A stretch of 34,700 bases of DNA, taken from Rhodocyclaceae bacterium (GTDB taxonomy: Bacteria > Pseudomonadota > Gammaproteobacteria > Burkholderiales > Rhodocyclaceae). The stretch covers positions 1-34,700 of the forward strand of contig JAIEOJ010000018.1 in assembly GCA_019750575.1 (NCBI GenBank), in the 5' to 3' direction. Both the position numbers and the translations under genes were made by a program. Shown here piece after piece: positions 15,293 through 23,549 of this stretch (position 1 is the first letter of the stretch; each line of letters opens with the position of its first letter). Under the pieces are notes generated by a model, which ran no database searches, was not told the origin of the DNA, and worked only from the letters and a program-made list of their open reading frames with translations.

Positions 15293-16066
15293 TTAATTGC
15301 GATATGAAGCATCGCCCTGATCGAGCAGGCGCAGCAGGGCCGGCCATTCGCGTTCGCCCTCGGGCACGTCGTCGCTGACCAGTTGGCGGGCGGTGCGTTG
15401 CAGCACCTCGGCGGGCGGCGTGACCAGCTCGGTACCGCCGACCTGGGCCTTGAGCTGGATCTCGCAGGCTTTCTCGAGCGTATCCATCAGCACATAGGCT
15501 TCGGCCACGGTGCGACCGCACACCAGGCTGCCGTGGTTGCGCAGCAGTAGGGCCGGATTGTCGGCCAGGCTGTGCAGCATGCGTTGCGCCTCCGGTTCCG
15601 TGAGCGACAGGCCTTCGTAGTCGTGATAGCCGATCTGCTTATAGAAGCGCATGGCATGCTGTGAAATCGGCAACAGACCGTCGAGCTGGGCCGACACCGC
15701 AATCGCATTGACGTTGTGCAGGTGCATGACGCAATGCGCATCGTGGCGCGCGGCATGCACCGCGGCATGAATGCGGAAGCCGATGGCATTGACCTCGACC
15801 TCGGCATCGCCGTAGATCTGGCCGTAGATATTGATCTTGACCAGGCTGGATGACGTGATCTCGTCGAAGCGCAGGCCGAAGGGATTGATGAGGAAGGCAC
15901 TTTCCTCACCGGGTACGCGCGCGGTGATGTGCGTATAGATCAGGTCATCCCAGCCACGGCGCGCGGCGAGCCGGTAGGCGGCGGCCAGATCGATGCGCAA
16001 GGCCTGCTCGGCGGCGCTGATCGGCGTGGCGGGGAGGCGGGTATCGGTAGCGAGGGCAAGGCTCAT
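15293..16066 (-). CDS. Class II aldolase/adducin family protein
   Basis: This 257-residue zinc-dependent aldolase-like protein uses the start ATG 16066 (MSLALATDTRLP); the frame is open further upstream, but that part overlaps the divergent gene region. Motifs are RLAARRGWDDLIYTHITARV, the zinc ligands in MHLHNVNA, the third His in LLLRNHGSLVCG and the helix EKACEIQLKA. The subgroup fits proteins annotated only as class II aldolase/adducin; the substrate cannot be read from sequence. It is followed by a tautomerase gene, which hints at degradation of a small hydroxy or keto acid. This is inference from context. Confidence 0.85.
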   Translation of the reverse strand: MSLALATDTRLPATPISAAEQALRIDLAAAYRLAARRGWDDLIYTHITARVPGEESAFLINPFGLRFDEITSSSLVKINIYGQIYGDAEVEVNAIGFRIHAAVHAARHDAHCVMHLHNVNAIAVSAQLDGLLPISQHAMRFYKQIGYHDYEGLSLTEPEAQRMLHSLADNPALLLRNHGSLVCGRTVAEAYVLMDTLEKACEIQLKAQVGGTELVTPPAEVLQRTARQLVSDDVPEGEREWPALLRLLDQGDASYRN

Positions 16067-16121
16067 GGTGGCGTGGCGTGATCGGTTATCATCAGGTCTC
16101 ACACCGATTTTACCCGTCCTG

Positions 16122-16517
16122 ATGCCTGCCCCCAAGCCGTTGCCTCCCCTTGATCGCGAATTCCTCGTCGTCTGCCTGTGTGCCGCCTGGTGCGGCACCT
16201 GCCGTGATTACGAGGCCGGCTTCAGGGAGCTGGAGGCGCAGTATCCGGAGGTGGGCTTTCTCTGGGTCGATATCGAGGACGAGGATTCGGGCGTCGAGGA
16301 CTGGGATGTCGAAAACTTCCCGACCCTGCTGATTCAGCGCGACGAGCTGGTGCTGTTCTTCGGACCCATGCTGCCGCATCACGGCATACTTCGGCAGACG
16401 CTTGACACCTATCTGGTCCAGGCGCCGCAGGAGGCGCGCGACTATGCCCATGCCACGCCGGAACGGGCTGCCTGGCAAGCCGGCTGCAATATCCGGCCGC
16501 TGCTACGCCAGCCCTGA
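16122..16517 (+). CDS. Thioredoxin-like protein
   Basis: This 131-residue protein has a thioredoxin fold with the active site WCGTC (23-27) in CLCAAWCGTCRDY, an Asp-rich WVDIEDED segment and the cis-proline in NFPTLLI. The protein has no signal peptide, so it is probably cytoplasmic. The CGTC centre differs from the CGPC of classical thioredoxin, so its redox potential and partners may differ. ATG 16122 is taken as start; an earlier in-frame start would overlap the divergent aldolase promoter region. The C-terminal 25 residues are outside the fold. Confidence 0.8.
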   Translation: MPAPKPLPPLDREFLVVCLCAAWCGTCRDYEAGFRELEAQYPEVGFLWVDIEDEDSGVEDWDVENFPTLLIQRDELVLFFGPMLPHHGILRQTLDTYLVQAPQEARDYAHATPERAAWQAGCNIRPLLRQP

Positions 16518-16640
16518 TAGCCGCGCCTTGCGCTGAAAAAAAGACAATCCATCGGGATTGTGGTGCGCAAGAGGCAGCTTTGATCGTAATCCGCTAGCTT
16601 GTATGCAAAGATAGACAGCCTCAGGATTCGATACGTAACA

Positions 16641-17048
16641 ATGCTTGCTTCTACCCGTATTGCGCTCAGCTATACCGCCTTCGCCATCATTGCGATGAGC
16701 GCCAATATCGGCGTTCAGGATTGCATCATCCGGATCAGCAGCAGCGCCATCCTTCTCTCTGTCATTGCGGGTACCGGCGTCGGGCTGGTCGTCAAGTATT
16801 GTCTCGACAAGCACTATATCTTTCGCTTCCATCCGCGCGATGTCGTGCATGAAGGTGGCGTTTTTGTCCTGTATGCCTGCATGGGCGTATTCACAACGGC
16901 GATTTTCTGGGGCTTCGAGTTCGGCTTCCACTACCTGTTTGCCAGCAAGGAAATGCGTTACCTCGGCGGGATCATCGGTCTGGTGATCGGTTACTACACA
17001 AAATACCAACTCGACCGGCGTTACGTTTTCCGTACGGTGCCTGCATGA
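16641..17048 (+). CDS. GtrA family membrane protein
   Basis: This 135-residue protein is of the GtrA/DPMS fold with four membrane helices (about 8-27, 33-55, 71-92 and 102-120). The family features are VGLVVKYCLDKHYIF near the middle and GYYTKYQLDRRYVF at the C-terminus. Known relatives assist flipping or delivery of lipid-linked sugars; in Mycobacterium the homologue Rv3789 sits directly before dprE1. The start ATG 16641 is chosen; an upstream TTG (16599) is possible. The gene overlaps the DprE1-like gene by four bases (ATGA at 17045), so the two are translated together. Confidence 0.82.
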   Translation: MLASTRIALSYTAFAIIAMSANIGVQDCIIRISSSAILLSVIAGTGVGLVVKYCLDKHYIFRFHPRDVVHEGGVFVLYACMGVFTTAIFWGFEFGFHYLFASKEMRYLGGIIGLVIGYYTKYQLDRRYVFRTVPA

Positions 17049-18346
17049 CACTGCTTTCCTCGTGGGGGCGCCTGGGCACCCACATGCACCGTATCGTCGG
17101 CCTGACAGATCCGGCCCGGGTTGCGCCCCTGATCGGCGCCGGGCAGGGCCCGGGCCTAGCGCGCGGCATGGGCCGCAGCTACGGTGACGCCTGCCTCAAT
17201 CCCGAGGGCACGCTGTGGCTGACCGAGGGGCTGGATCGCTTTGTTTCCTTCGATGAGCAGAGCGGACGCCTGGTCTGCAATGCCGGCGTGCTGCTGCGCG
17301 ACATCCAGCAGCTTTCGGTTCCGCGCGGCTGGATACTGCCGGTGACGCCGGGGACGCAGATGGTCACCGTCGGCGGGGCCATCGCCAATGATGTGCATGG
17401 CAAGAATCATCATCTGCTCGGCACCTTCGGCGACCATGTGCTGCGCCTGAAGCTGATCCGTACCGATGGCGAGGTCATCGAGTGCTCTCCGACGCAGCGC
17501 CCCGAATGGTTTGCCGCCACCGTTGGCGGGCTGGGACTGACCGGGGTCATCGTCGAGGCGGAAATCCAGTTGCGTCGTGTAGCCGGTCCGTGGCTGGATA
17601 CGGAAATCGTGCCCTATGCAAATCTCGAGGAGTTCTTTCATCTCGCCGATGCGACCGAAGCCGACTGGGAGCACAGTGTGTCCTGGGTGGACTGCATCAC
17701 CGGCGATGGTGGCCGCGGCCTGTTCATGCGCGCCAATCCGGCGCCTGCGCAGGCATGCCCGGAACCCCGGCGGCGTCAGCTGACGGTGCCGGTGGTGCCG
17801 CCATTCTCGCTGGTCAACAAGCTGTCGGTGCTGCCCTTCAACACCGCCTACTATCGTCTCAAGAAATGGAAGGCTGGCCGCTCCCTGGCGCACTACGAAC
17901 CGTTTCTCTACCCACTCGACAATCTGCACGAGTGGAACCGCCTCTACGGACCGAAGGGCTTCTTCCAGTACCAGAGCGTGGTGCCGCGGGAGGTCGGCCG
18001 TGAGGCCGTGCAATCCATGTTGCGCGAGGTCGCCCGCCATGGCGAAGGTTCTTTCCTCGCCGTGCTGAAGACCTTCAGTGAGCGCCCTGCGGTCGGCATG
18101 CTGAGCTTCCCGCGGGCGGGCGTGACGCTGACCCTTGATCTGCCAAACAAGGGCGAACGCACATCTGCGCTGCTCGGGCGCCTTGACGCGCTGGTACAGG
18201 AAGCGGGCGGGCGGCTGTATCCCGCCAAGGACGCACGCATGCCGCGAACGCTTTTCGAGAGCGGTTATCCGCGCCTGAACGAATTTCTGAAATATCGCGA
18301 TCCGAACATCAGTTCGGGCCTGTCGCGCCGCCTGATGGGGAGTTGA
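17045..18346 (+). CDS. dprE1: DprE1-like FAD-dependent epimerase oxidase
   Basis: This 433-residue flavoprotein is of the VAO family. The FAD-binding segments match DprE1: GMGRSYGDACLN (41-52), TPGTQMVTVGGAIANDVHGK (101-120) with NHH after it, and GTFGDHVL. The C-terminal YPAKDAR (392-398) keeps Lys395 at the place of Lys418 of the mycobacterial enzyme, and Asp365 corresponds to Asp389. The cysteine attacked by benzothiazinones (Cys387) is Thr363 here. DprE1 oxidises lipid-linked ribose at C2, after which DprE2 reduces it to lipid-linked arabinofuranose. The neighbours GtrA and DprE2 support the assignment. The lipid substrate in this organism is unknown. Confidence 0.82.
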   Translation: MTLLSSWGRLGTHMHRIVGLTDPARVAPLIGAGQGPGLARGMGRSYGDACLNPEGTLWLTEGLDRFVSFDEQSGRLVCNAGVLLRDIQQLSVPRGWILPVTPGTQMVTVGGAIANDVHGKNHHLLGTFGDHVLRLKLIRTDGEVIECSPTQRPEWFAATVGGLGLTGVIVEAEIQLRRVAGPWLDTEIVPYANLEEFFHLADATEADWEHSVSWVDCITGDGGRGLFMRANPAPAQACPEPRRRQLTVPVVPPFSLVNKLSVLPFNTAYYRLKKWKAGRSLAHYEPFLYPLDNLHEWNRLYGPKGFFQYQSVVPREVGREAVQSMLREVARHGEGSFLAVLKTFSERPAVGMLSFPRAGVTLTLDLPNKGERTSALLGRLDALVQEAGGRLYPAKDARMPRTLFESGYPRLNEFLKYRDPNISSGLSRRLMGS

Positions 18347-18349
18347 CGC

Positions 18350-19102
18350 GTGAGCAGTACAAAAAAGATCGTTATTGTCGGCGCCACCTCCGCGATTGCC
18401 GAACATTGTGCGCGCTTGTGGGTACAGCGCGAAGCTGCCGAGATGGTCCTTGTGGGGCGCGATGCCGCGCGACTGGCGTCCGTCTCTGCCGACCTCAAGG
18501 TGCGCAGTCCGCAATCCTCGTTCCGTTTCCTGTGCACCGACTTCCTCGATAGCACGGCGATCCAGGCCACGGTGGACGCAGTCGGCGCGGCGGGTGCGCC
18601 CGATATCGTGTTGATTGCCCACGGGGCCCTGCCGGATCAGGGCGAGTGCCAGGAGAGTCTGGCGGCGTGTCGAGACGCCCTGATGCTTAATGGCGTGTCG
18701 CCGGCACTGTTTGCTGAGGCGTTTGCCGAAGCCATGCACAAGGTCGGGCGCGGAACAATTGTCCTGATCGGTTCCGTCGCCGGTGATCGCGGACGCAAAT
18801 CCAATTATGTCTATGGCTCTGCCAAGGGCATGGTGTCGCGTTATGCGCAAGGCCTGCAACACCGCTTTGCCGGTAGCAGTGTGAAGGTCGTACTGCTGAA
18901 GCCGGGGCCGACCGATACGCCAATGACCGCGCACCTCAAGACCCAGGGCGCGAAGCTGGCTTCAGTGGAAAGTGTGGCCGCGCAGATTGTTGCCGCTATC
19001 GAACGCGGCAGGCCGGTCGCTTACGTACCGGGCAAGTGGCGACTCATCATGCAGATCATTCGCCATCTGCCTGCCTTTGTCTTCAACAAGCTCAATATCT
19101 GA
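18350..19102 (+). CDS. dprE2: DprE2-like short-chain dehydrogenase
   Basis: This 250-residue short-chain dehydrogenase has the cofactor site GATSAIAEHCARLW (11-24), the LIAHGALPDQ strand, a Ser in VLIGSVAGDRG and the catalytic YxxxK pair Tyr155/Lys159 in YGSAKGM. GATSAIA and the KPGPTDTPM segment resemble DprE2, the NADH-dependent reductase that completes the conversion of lipid-linked ribose to arabinose. Translation starts at GTG 18350, three bases after the DprE1-like stop. It is the last gene of the GtrA-DprE1-DprE2 unit and converges with the glycosyltransferase gene, leaving only two bases between the two stops. Confidence 0.82.
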   Translation: MSSTKKIVIVGATSAIAEHCARLWVQREAAEMVLVGRDAARLASVSADLKVRSPQSSFRFLCTDFLDSTAIQATVDAVGAAGAPDIVLIAHGALPDQGECQESLAACRDALMLNGVSPALFAEAFAEAMHKVGRGTIVLIGSVAGDRGRKSNYVYGSAKGMVSRYAQGLQHRFAGSSVKVVLLKPGPTDTPMTAHLKTQGAKLASVESVAAQIVAAIERGRPVAYVPGKWRLIMQIIRHLPAFVFNKLNI

Positions 19103-19104
19103 AG

Positions 19105-20841
19105 CTACCGCGGATTGCCCGATTGCAGCAATGCTGTGCATTTGTTGCTGAGGGGCGGCGATGATGTCGTCAGGATGACGGCTCCATGCGGCAGACCGTC
19201 GATCAGCACGGTCTTGTGATAACTGAGCACATAGCCTGCAGAGGCCATCAGGCGTATTTCATCGGGTGTTGCTCCGAGCACGTATACAACGTCGGGACGA
19301 CAGTCCGCCAGAAAGCGCCCTAGCGGATTGCCTGCTTGCGCCAAAGTTTCTGCCCAGTGAATGATTCCATCAGAAAGGCCCAAAGCGCCTCTTGGTCCGG
19401 GCAGGCTACCAATGCGACGTTCCGTGAGGCCGGCGAGATCCACAAAAAGCACTTCACTCGCATCGAAGCGCTGGCGCACTTCGCGTGCAAAGTATCCCGC
19501 CTGATAAGAGGCGACCACCAAGGGCAGGCTGCCCGCCGTTCGTGCCTGTTCGACCAGTCGAGGCAAGTCTCCGTCCAGCCACGGTGCGAGTGCGCGAATA
19601 TCACGCTGCAGCGGAATGTTCGAGTCCTGCATATAGCCGATGAGGTCGAGTGAAAAAGGGACATCCTCACTGATTTGCGATACAACCTTGAACTGCCCTG
19701 GTTTCTCGACCACGCCATCAGCCGTCCAACCGGTGAGGGCAAACGCAGCGAATGCTGCAAGCATCAGCTTGCGCACGCAGGGGCGCTCAATTCGCGCCGC
19801 CAGCCATGTGCTTGTCATGTCGGCTGCCAGTGCCAGTACCAGGATTTTCAACAGCAGGCTTCTGACCGCAAAACGATGGAAACTCATCCAGTCGCCGCCG
19901 ACCATGACGGTGGTCGTGTCGATGATCAGAACCAGCAGCGCTGCCCATTCGAACAGACCCGGACGGTCGGTGCTGGCCCCGCATGCACAGCGCAGCAATC
20001 TGAACAGGCCCCATACCGACAGGGGCAGGGTGATTGCGAGTAGTGCATGCAACGGCGTTTGCGCGTGAAACTGGTACAGGTAGCTCAGGCCTTGCTCGAT
20101 TCCTTCGGCCGAAAGTGCCGCTTTTGCATAAGCTGGGCTGGGCAGCCATTGACCGCTGAGCCAGCGGCGCAGGCCATGGAAGGCAAACACAGCGGCCAGC
20201 GCGCACAGCCCGGGCATTAGCCTTCTGCCCAGGGGGCTGGGTCTTGTCAATGCGGCCGCACATACAAGAACCAAGGGCGCCCACAGTGCATCGGCACGTG
20301 CCAGAGGCAGGGCAAAGGCCAGCGCGCTCACACAAAAGCCTGTTCGTGTGTCAGGCCGTTCGACCCATTGCCATAGAGACAGCGCAAACAGCAGCGATAG
20401 CAGGCAAAACAGACCCGACTCCAGGCCTCCCCATGCCCAGTAATGCCACTGGGGAGTGCAGCACAGGACGAAGATCCAGCAGTAAGCTGCAGTCTGACCA
20501 CAGCGCTCGCGCAGCAGGGTGAACAGGCATACGCCAGCGAACATCGCCGGCAGCCACGCAAGAAACTTCCATGCGACGTATTCATGGGAGGCGGGCACAA
20601 GCCGGGAAGGCAGTGCCGCCAGCAAGGCACCCAGCACACTGGTGGAGATTTCCTGGGTTGCGCCATTGTGGTTGAGAAACCACTGACCCTTGCCCAGCGT
20701 TTCACCTGCGAACAGCATGATCCAGGCGTCATCGTGACCGGCGCCGACAAATGGCAGCGACAGCAGTGCCAAGACCAGAAGTGCCGCGCCTGCCTGAAGG
20801 CTCCGTCGTGTGCGCGTTAGCGCTGATTCTGGCCTCATCAT
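19105..20841 (-). CDS. GT-C membrane glycosyltransferase, AftB (GT89)-like
   Basis: This 578-residue integral membrane protein has about 10 helices in the first 370 residues and a soluble C-terminal domain. The first loop holds GHDDAWIMLFAGETLG (35-50), with an Asp-Asp pair (37-38) where GT-C enzymes keep catalytic acids, followed by NHNGATQEISTSVL. This form is close to the mycobacterial arabinofuranosyltransferase AftB group, but the identity is by motif form only. It should transfer a sugar from a lipid phosphate donor on the periplasmic face. Next to dprE1/dprE2, D-arabinofuranose is the best guess. It overlaps the PAP2 gene upstream by four bases. Confidence 0.6.
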   Translation of the reverse strand: MMRPESALTRTRRSLQAGAALLVLALLSLPFVGAGHDDAWIMLFAGETLGKGQWFLNHNGATQEISTSVLGALLAALPSRLVPASHEYVAWKFLAWLPAMFAGVCLFTLLRERCGQTAAYCWIFVLCCTPQWHYWAWGGLESGLFCLLSLLFALSLWQWVERPDTRTGFCVSALAFALPLARADALWAPLVLVCAAALTRPSPLGRRLMPGLCALAAVFAFHGLRRWLSGQWLPSPAYAKAALSAEGIEQGLSYLYQFHAQTPLHALLAITLPLSVWGLFRLLRCACGASTDRPGLFEWAALLVLIIDTTTVMVGGDWMSFHRFAVRSLLLKILVLALAADMTSTWLAARIERPCVRKLMLAAFAAFALTGWTADGVVEKPGQFKVVSQISEDVPFSLDLIGYMQDSNIPLQRDIRALAPWLDGDLPRLVEQARTAGSLPLVVASYQAGYFAREVRQRFDASEVLFVDLAGLTERRIGSLPGPRGALGLSDGIIHWAETLAQAGNPLGRFLADCRPDVVYVLGATPDEIRLMASAGYVLSYHKTVLIDGLPHGAVILTTSSPPLSNKCTALLQSGNPR

Positions 20842-21992
20842 GCTGTTTGGCGCGAGTCTGCTGCGGTCGTCAGTTGTACCCGTTGTGCAATCAAGATGAC
20901 GAGTGCGGCAAGAACCAATCCTCCGACTACGTCGAACAGGTAATGCCAGCCGAGTATCAGCACTGCCGCGAAAGCGCCAGCCCAGAACAGGGCCGCGAGG
21001 CCGAGCATGAGTCTGGAGCGCCGTGAGTAGAAAAGCATGATGGTTTCATGAGCCATATGCAGGCTGGGCATGCAGGCGATGAAGGCGAAGGTTTCGATGA
21101 CAGCAAGGCGACCGATGGATGCGTCGTCTGTCGACGTTTTCAAAAAGCCCTGGATGAAAGTGGTGAACTCGGCGTCTGTATTCAGATAGGTGAAGTGCGC
21201 CGGGTCGAAATAGGCCGGCCCCATGGCCGGGAAGAGGAAATAGCTTAGTCCGCCCAGGGTGTAGCACAGGGCAAGGCTCAGCACGTAGCGCCATTGTTCC
21301 TCGTTGTCGTCGCAGGCAAACAGGAAAAGTGCCGTCAGGGCCATGTGGTGAAAAAAAAGATAGTAGACCCAGTCACTGAAGCGCACCCATGCCGTGTGCG
21401 TACTCGCCCATTCGGCAATGCTGAGGTAAAGCGGTTGGCCAAACAGGAAGGATTCCGCCTCGACAAGCAAGGTGTCGAGCGGTGCGCGCTCGATGAAAAG
21501 CTGGGACTTGTAGATGGTGAAGACGTAGCTGGTGACGACCAGCACAAGTATTGTCGCGATGAAGCCTGCGAGCGCCTTGACCGGATGTCGTTGTCGCAGG
21601 GCTGGCACCATCAGTGCCAATACGGGCAGCAGGAAAGCGTAGTCCCATGCGCCATACCGGGGGGAGGCTGCCACCATGACCATCAGTACGATCGCGGCCA
21701 GTATCAGGGAAATGAAAAAACGCGCGTCGAAGCACAGCGGGGATGAAAATGAACGCCTTGTCCGAACGCCCGCCGCTGCGATCAGCGCGATGCACGCCAT
21801 GACGATAAAATACTTGTCGGTGACGGATTGCCAGAACAATTCCAGCGTACGGGACCAGCTATACTCGAGCGGCAATGCGCTGAGCATATGAATAAGAATT
21901 GCGCCTGCCAGAATCAGTACTTCGATAGCGACGACCCAAACCATCGACAGGGAGAATGTTTTCTTGGGTAGCTGCGACATAAATGCAATCAA
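20838..21992 (-). CDS. PAP2 superfamily membrane phosphatase
   Basis: This 384-residue polytopic protein has a PAP2-type phosphatase domain in the C-terminal third: CMPSLHMA (307-314) and GWHYLFDVVGG (348-358) supply the His pair and the Asp, with a Tyr-rich GLSYFLFPAMGPAYF loop as in inositolphosphotransferase/PAP2_3 proteins. The first half has about six helices. The substrate may be a lipid-linked sugar phosphate; mycobacterial arabinan clusters contain a PAP2 enzyme (Rv3807c) for removing the 5-phosphate. Its ATGA overlap with the AftB-like gene suggests a shared pathway. The start may be Met1 or Met5. Confidence 0.75.
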   Translation of the reverse strand: MIAFMSQLPKKTFSLSMVWVVAIEVLILAGAILIHMLSALPLEYSWSRTLELFWQSVTDKYFIVMACIALIAAAGVRTRRSFSSPLCFDARFFISLILAAIVLMVMVAASPRYGAWDYAFLLPVLALMVPALRQRHPVKALAGFIATILVLVVTSYVFTIYKSQLFIERAPLDTLLVEAESFLFGQPLYLSIAEWASTHTAWVRFSDWVYYLFFHHMALTALFLFACDDNEEQWRYVLSLALCYTLGGLSYFLFPAMGPAYFDPAHFTYLNTDAEFTTFIQGFLKTSTDDASIGRLAVIETFAFIACMPSLHMAHETIMLFYSRRSRLMLGLAALFWAGAFAAVLILGWHYLFDVVGGLVLAALVILIAQRVQLTTAADSRQTA

Positions 21993-22062
21993 GTCCGGGG
22001 ATCAACGGGCTGCCGTGATGATAACCGGCTTGCCCCTGGCACAGTTCCTTTAGCCTCCCTGC

Positions 22063-23541
22063 ATGCACTTTCCGATTTCCTCACCCGCTGACCGGTGGCT
22101 TCGCTACGGCCTGCTGATGCTCGCACTCGTCGCGGCTGTGCTGCCCTTCTGGGTGACGGCATTACCCCCGGCGACTGACTTGCCACAGCATCTGGGGCAG
22201 ATGTATCTGCTCGATCAGACACTGGCGGGTGCGCGCCCCGACCTTGTGGTGACGCCGTGGTTCTATCCCAACACCCTCATTTACGCGCCCCTGTACGCCT
22301 TCTGGAAACTGCTCGACCCGATTGATTCCGGCCGTCTGATGATGAGTGTGCTGGCAGCCTCTTGGCTGTGCGCCACCTGGCTGTTGTGCGCCACCTACCG
22401 CCGCCCAGTCGAAAACTGGCTGGTTGGTACGCCCCTGGTATTCAACTTCCTGTTCAACTGGGGTTTGCTCAACTTCCTGATCGGCTGGCCGCTGTTCTGC
22501 CTGTTGATGGTGGTCGTCGCGAGCCCAGACTCCAGGCGCAGAAGCGTTCTGCTCCTGCTCGTTGCCCTGCTTCTTTACTATGCCCACGCGCTCTGGTTTG
22601 TCATGGCCAATGCGTGGATTGCGCTGCAGATGCTGCAGCGTCATGGCCCGGACAGATGGGCCTTGGGCTGGCCGATGCTGCCGGCCTGGCTGCTCGCGCT
22701 GGTCTGGTATCCGCAATTGGCGGCTAATCGCAAGGGCAGCGGTGTGGAGACCGGCATGATCTGGGACATCCTGCCGCAGCAGCGGCTGGACAGCAGCTAT
22801 CTGGTGGACTCGATGCTCGGCAGCATCCATGCGGAAGTCGAACTGGCCTTCTGTACGCTGGTGCTGATGTGGCTGCTGGTGATTGTCGTCACGCGCTGGC
22901 GTGACCTCAGGCCGGCCACAGACAAGCCGCTGTTCTGTGCAGCGCTGATCCTGTTGGTGGCGTTCTGGATACTGCCCGATATGTACATGAACACCATCTT
23001 CTTCAATCGGCGCTGGCTGCCTTGTGGCGTCGCCTTGCTACTGCTTGCATTACCGGCGCCGCGTCTGCCGCGCTTGTATGCCTTGACTATCGGTGCCGGG
23101 TTTCTGCTCACCTTCACTCTTGTTACTGTCAAGCAATGGCGGGAATGGGAGGCTGAACAGCTGGAAGGCCTTTTTGATGCGATTGCCATGGTAGAAAAGG
23201 GAGACAGCCTGATGGGGCTCAATCTTTATGATGGCAGCGCTTTCGTGAAGGGCCGGCCGGGACTGCATCTGACCGTTTATGCCCAAGTACTGCGCGGCGC
23301 TGAACCGCATTTCAGTTTTACCGAGCATTACTCCGGTATTGTCCAGTTTCGCAAACCGCCGCCGCCCAATCCGAATGTCTCATGGTCGGGCTTCCGTCGC
23401 ACACCAGCTCAGGTGAGGTGTTTCGAGAAGGTTCTGGTGAACGGTGATGAAAAAATCCATGCGTATGCCCGTCAGCGCTGGAACCTGATTCAGATCGGTG
23501 CGACACGGACATCCTGGCGTTTGTACCGCAATAGCCCCTGA
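22063..23541 (+). CDS. Polytopic membrane protein, possible GT-C glycosyltransferase
   Basis: This 492-residue protein has about 10 hydrophobic helices and a C-terminal soluble part of about 120 residues. The first loop holds PPATDLPQHLGQMYLLDQ, with an Asp near the position where GT-C enzymes keep catalytic acids. I do not recognise a named family. It is divergent from the PAP2 gene and converges with the TMTC-like gene, so it is transcribed alone. The surroundings (two GT-C proteins, dprE genes) suggest a role in cell-surface glycan, possibly as a third transferase. That is a guess from location and topology. Confidence 0.6.
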   Translation: MHFPISSPADRWLRYGLLMLALVAAVLPFWVTALPPATDLPQHLGQMYLLDQTLAGARPDLVVTPWFYPNTLIYAPLYAFWKLLDPIDSGRLMMSVLAASWLCATWLLCATYRRPVENWLVGTPLVFNFLFNWGLLNFLIGWPLFCLLMVVVASPDSRRRSVLLLLVALLLYYAHALWFVMANAWIALQMLQRHGPDRWALGWPMLPAWLLALVWYPQLAANRKGSGVETGMIWDILPQQRLDSSYLVDSMLGSIHAEVELAFCTLVLMWLLVIVVTRWRDLRPATDKPLFCAALILLVAFWILPDMYMNTIFFNRRWLPCGVALLLLALPAPRLPRLYALTIGAGFLLTFTLVTVKQWREWEAEQLEGLFDAIAMVEKGDSLMGLNLYDGSAFVKGRPGLHLTVYAQVLRGAEPHFSFTEHYSGIVQFRKPPPPNPNVSWSGFRRTPAQVRCFEKVLVNGDEKIHAYARQRWNLIQIGATRTSWRLYRNSP

Positions 23542-23549
23542 TCCCCGGC

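Noticed and set aside
17156-18934. Long open frame on the minus strand (592 codons)
   Set aside because: It lies fully opposite the DprE1-like and DprE2-like genes, is rich in His, Arg and Gln as expected for an antisense shadow in GC-rich DNA, and shows no family motif.
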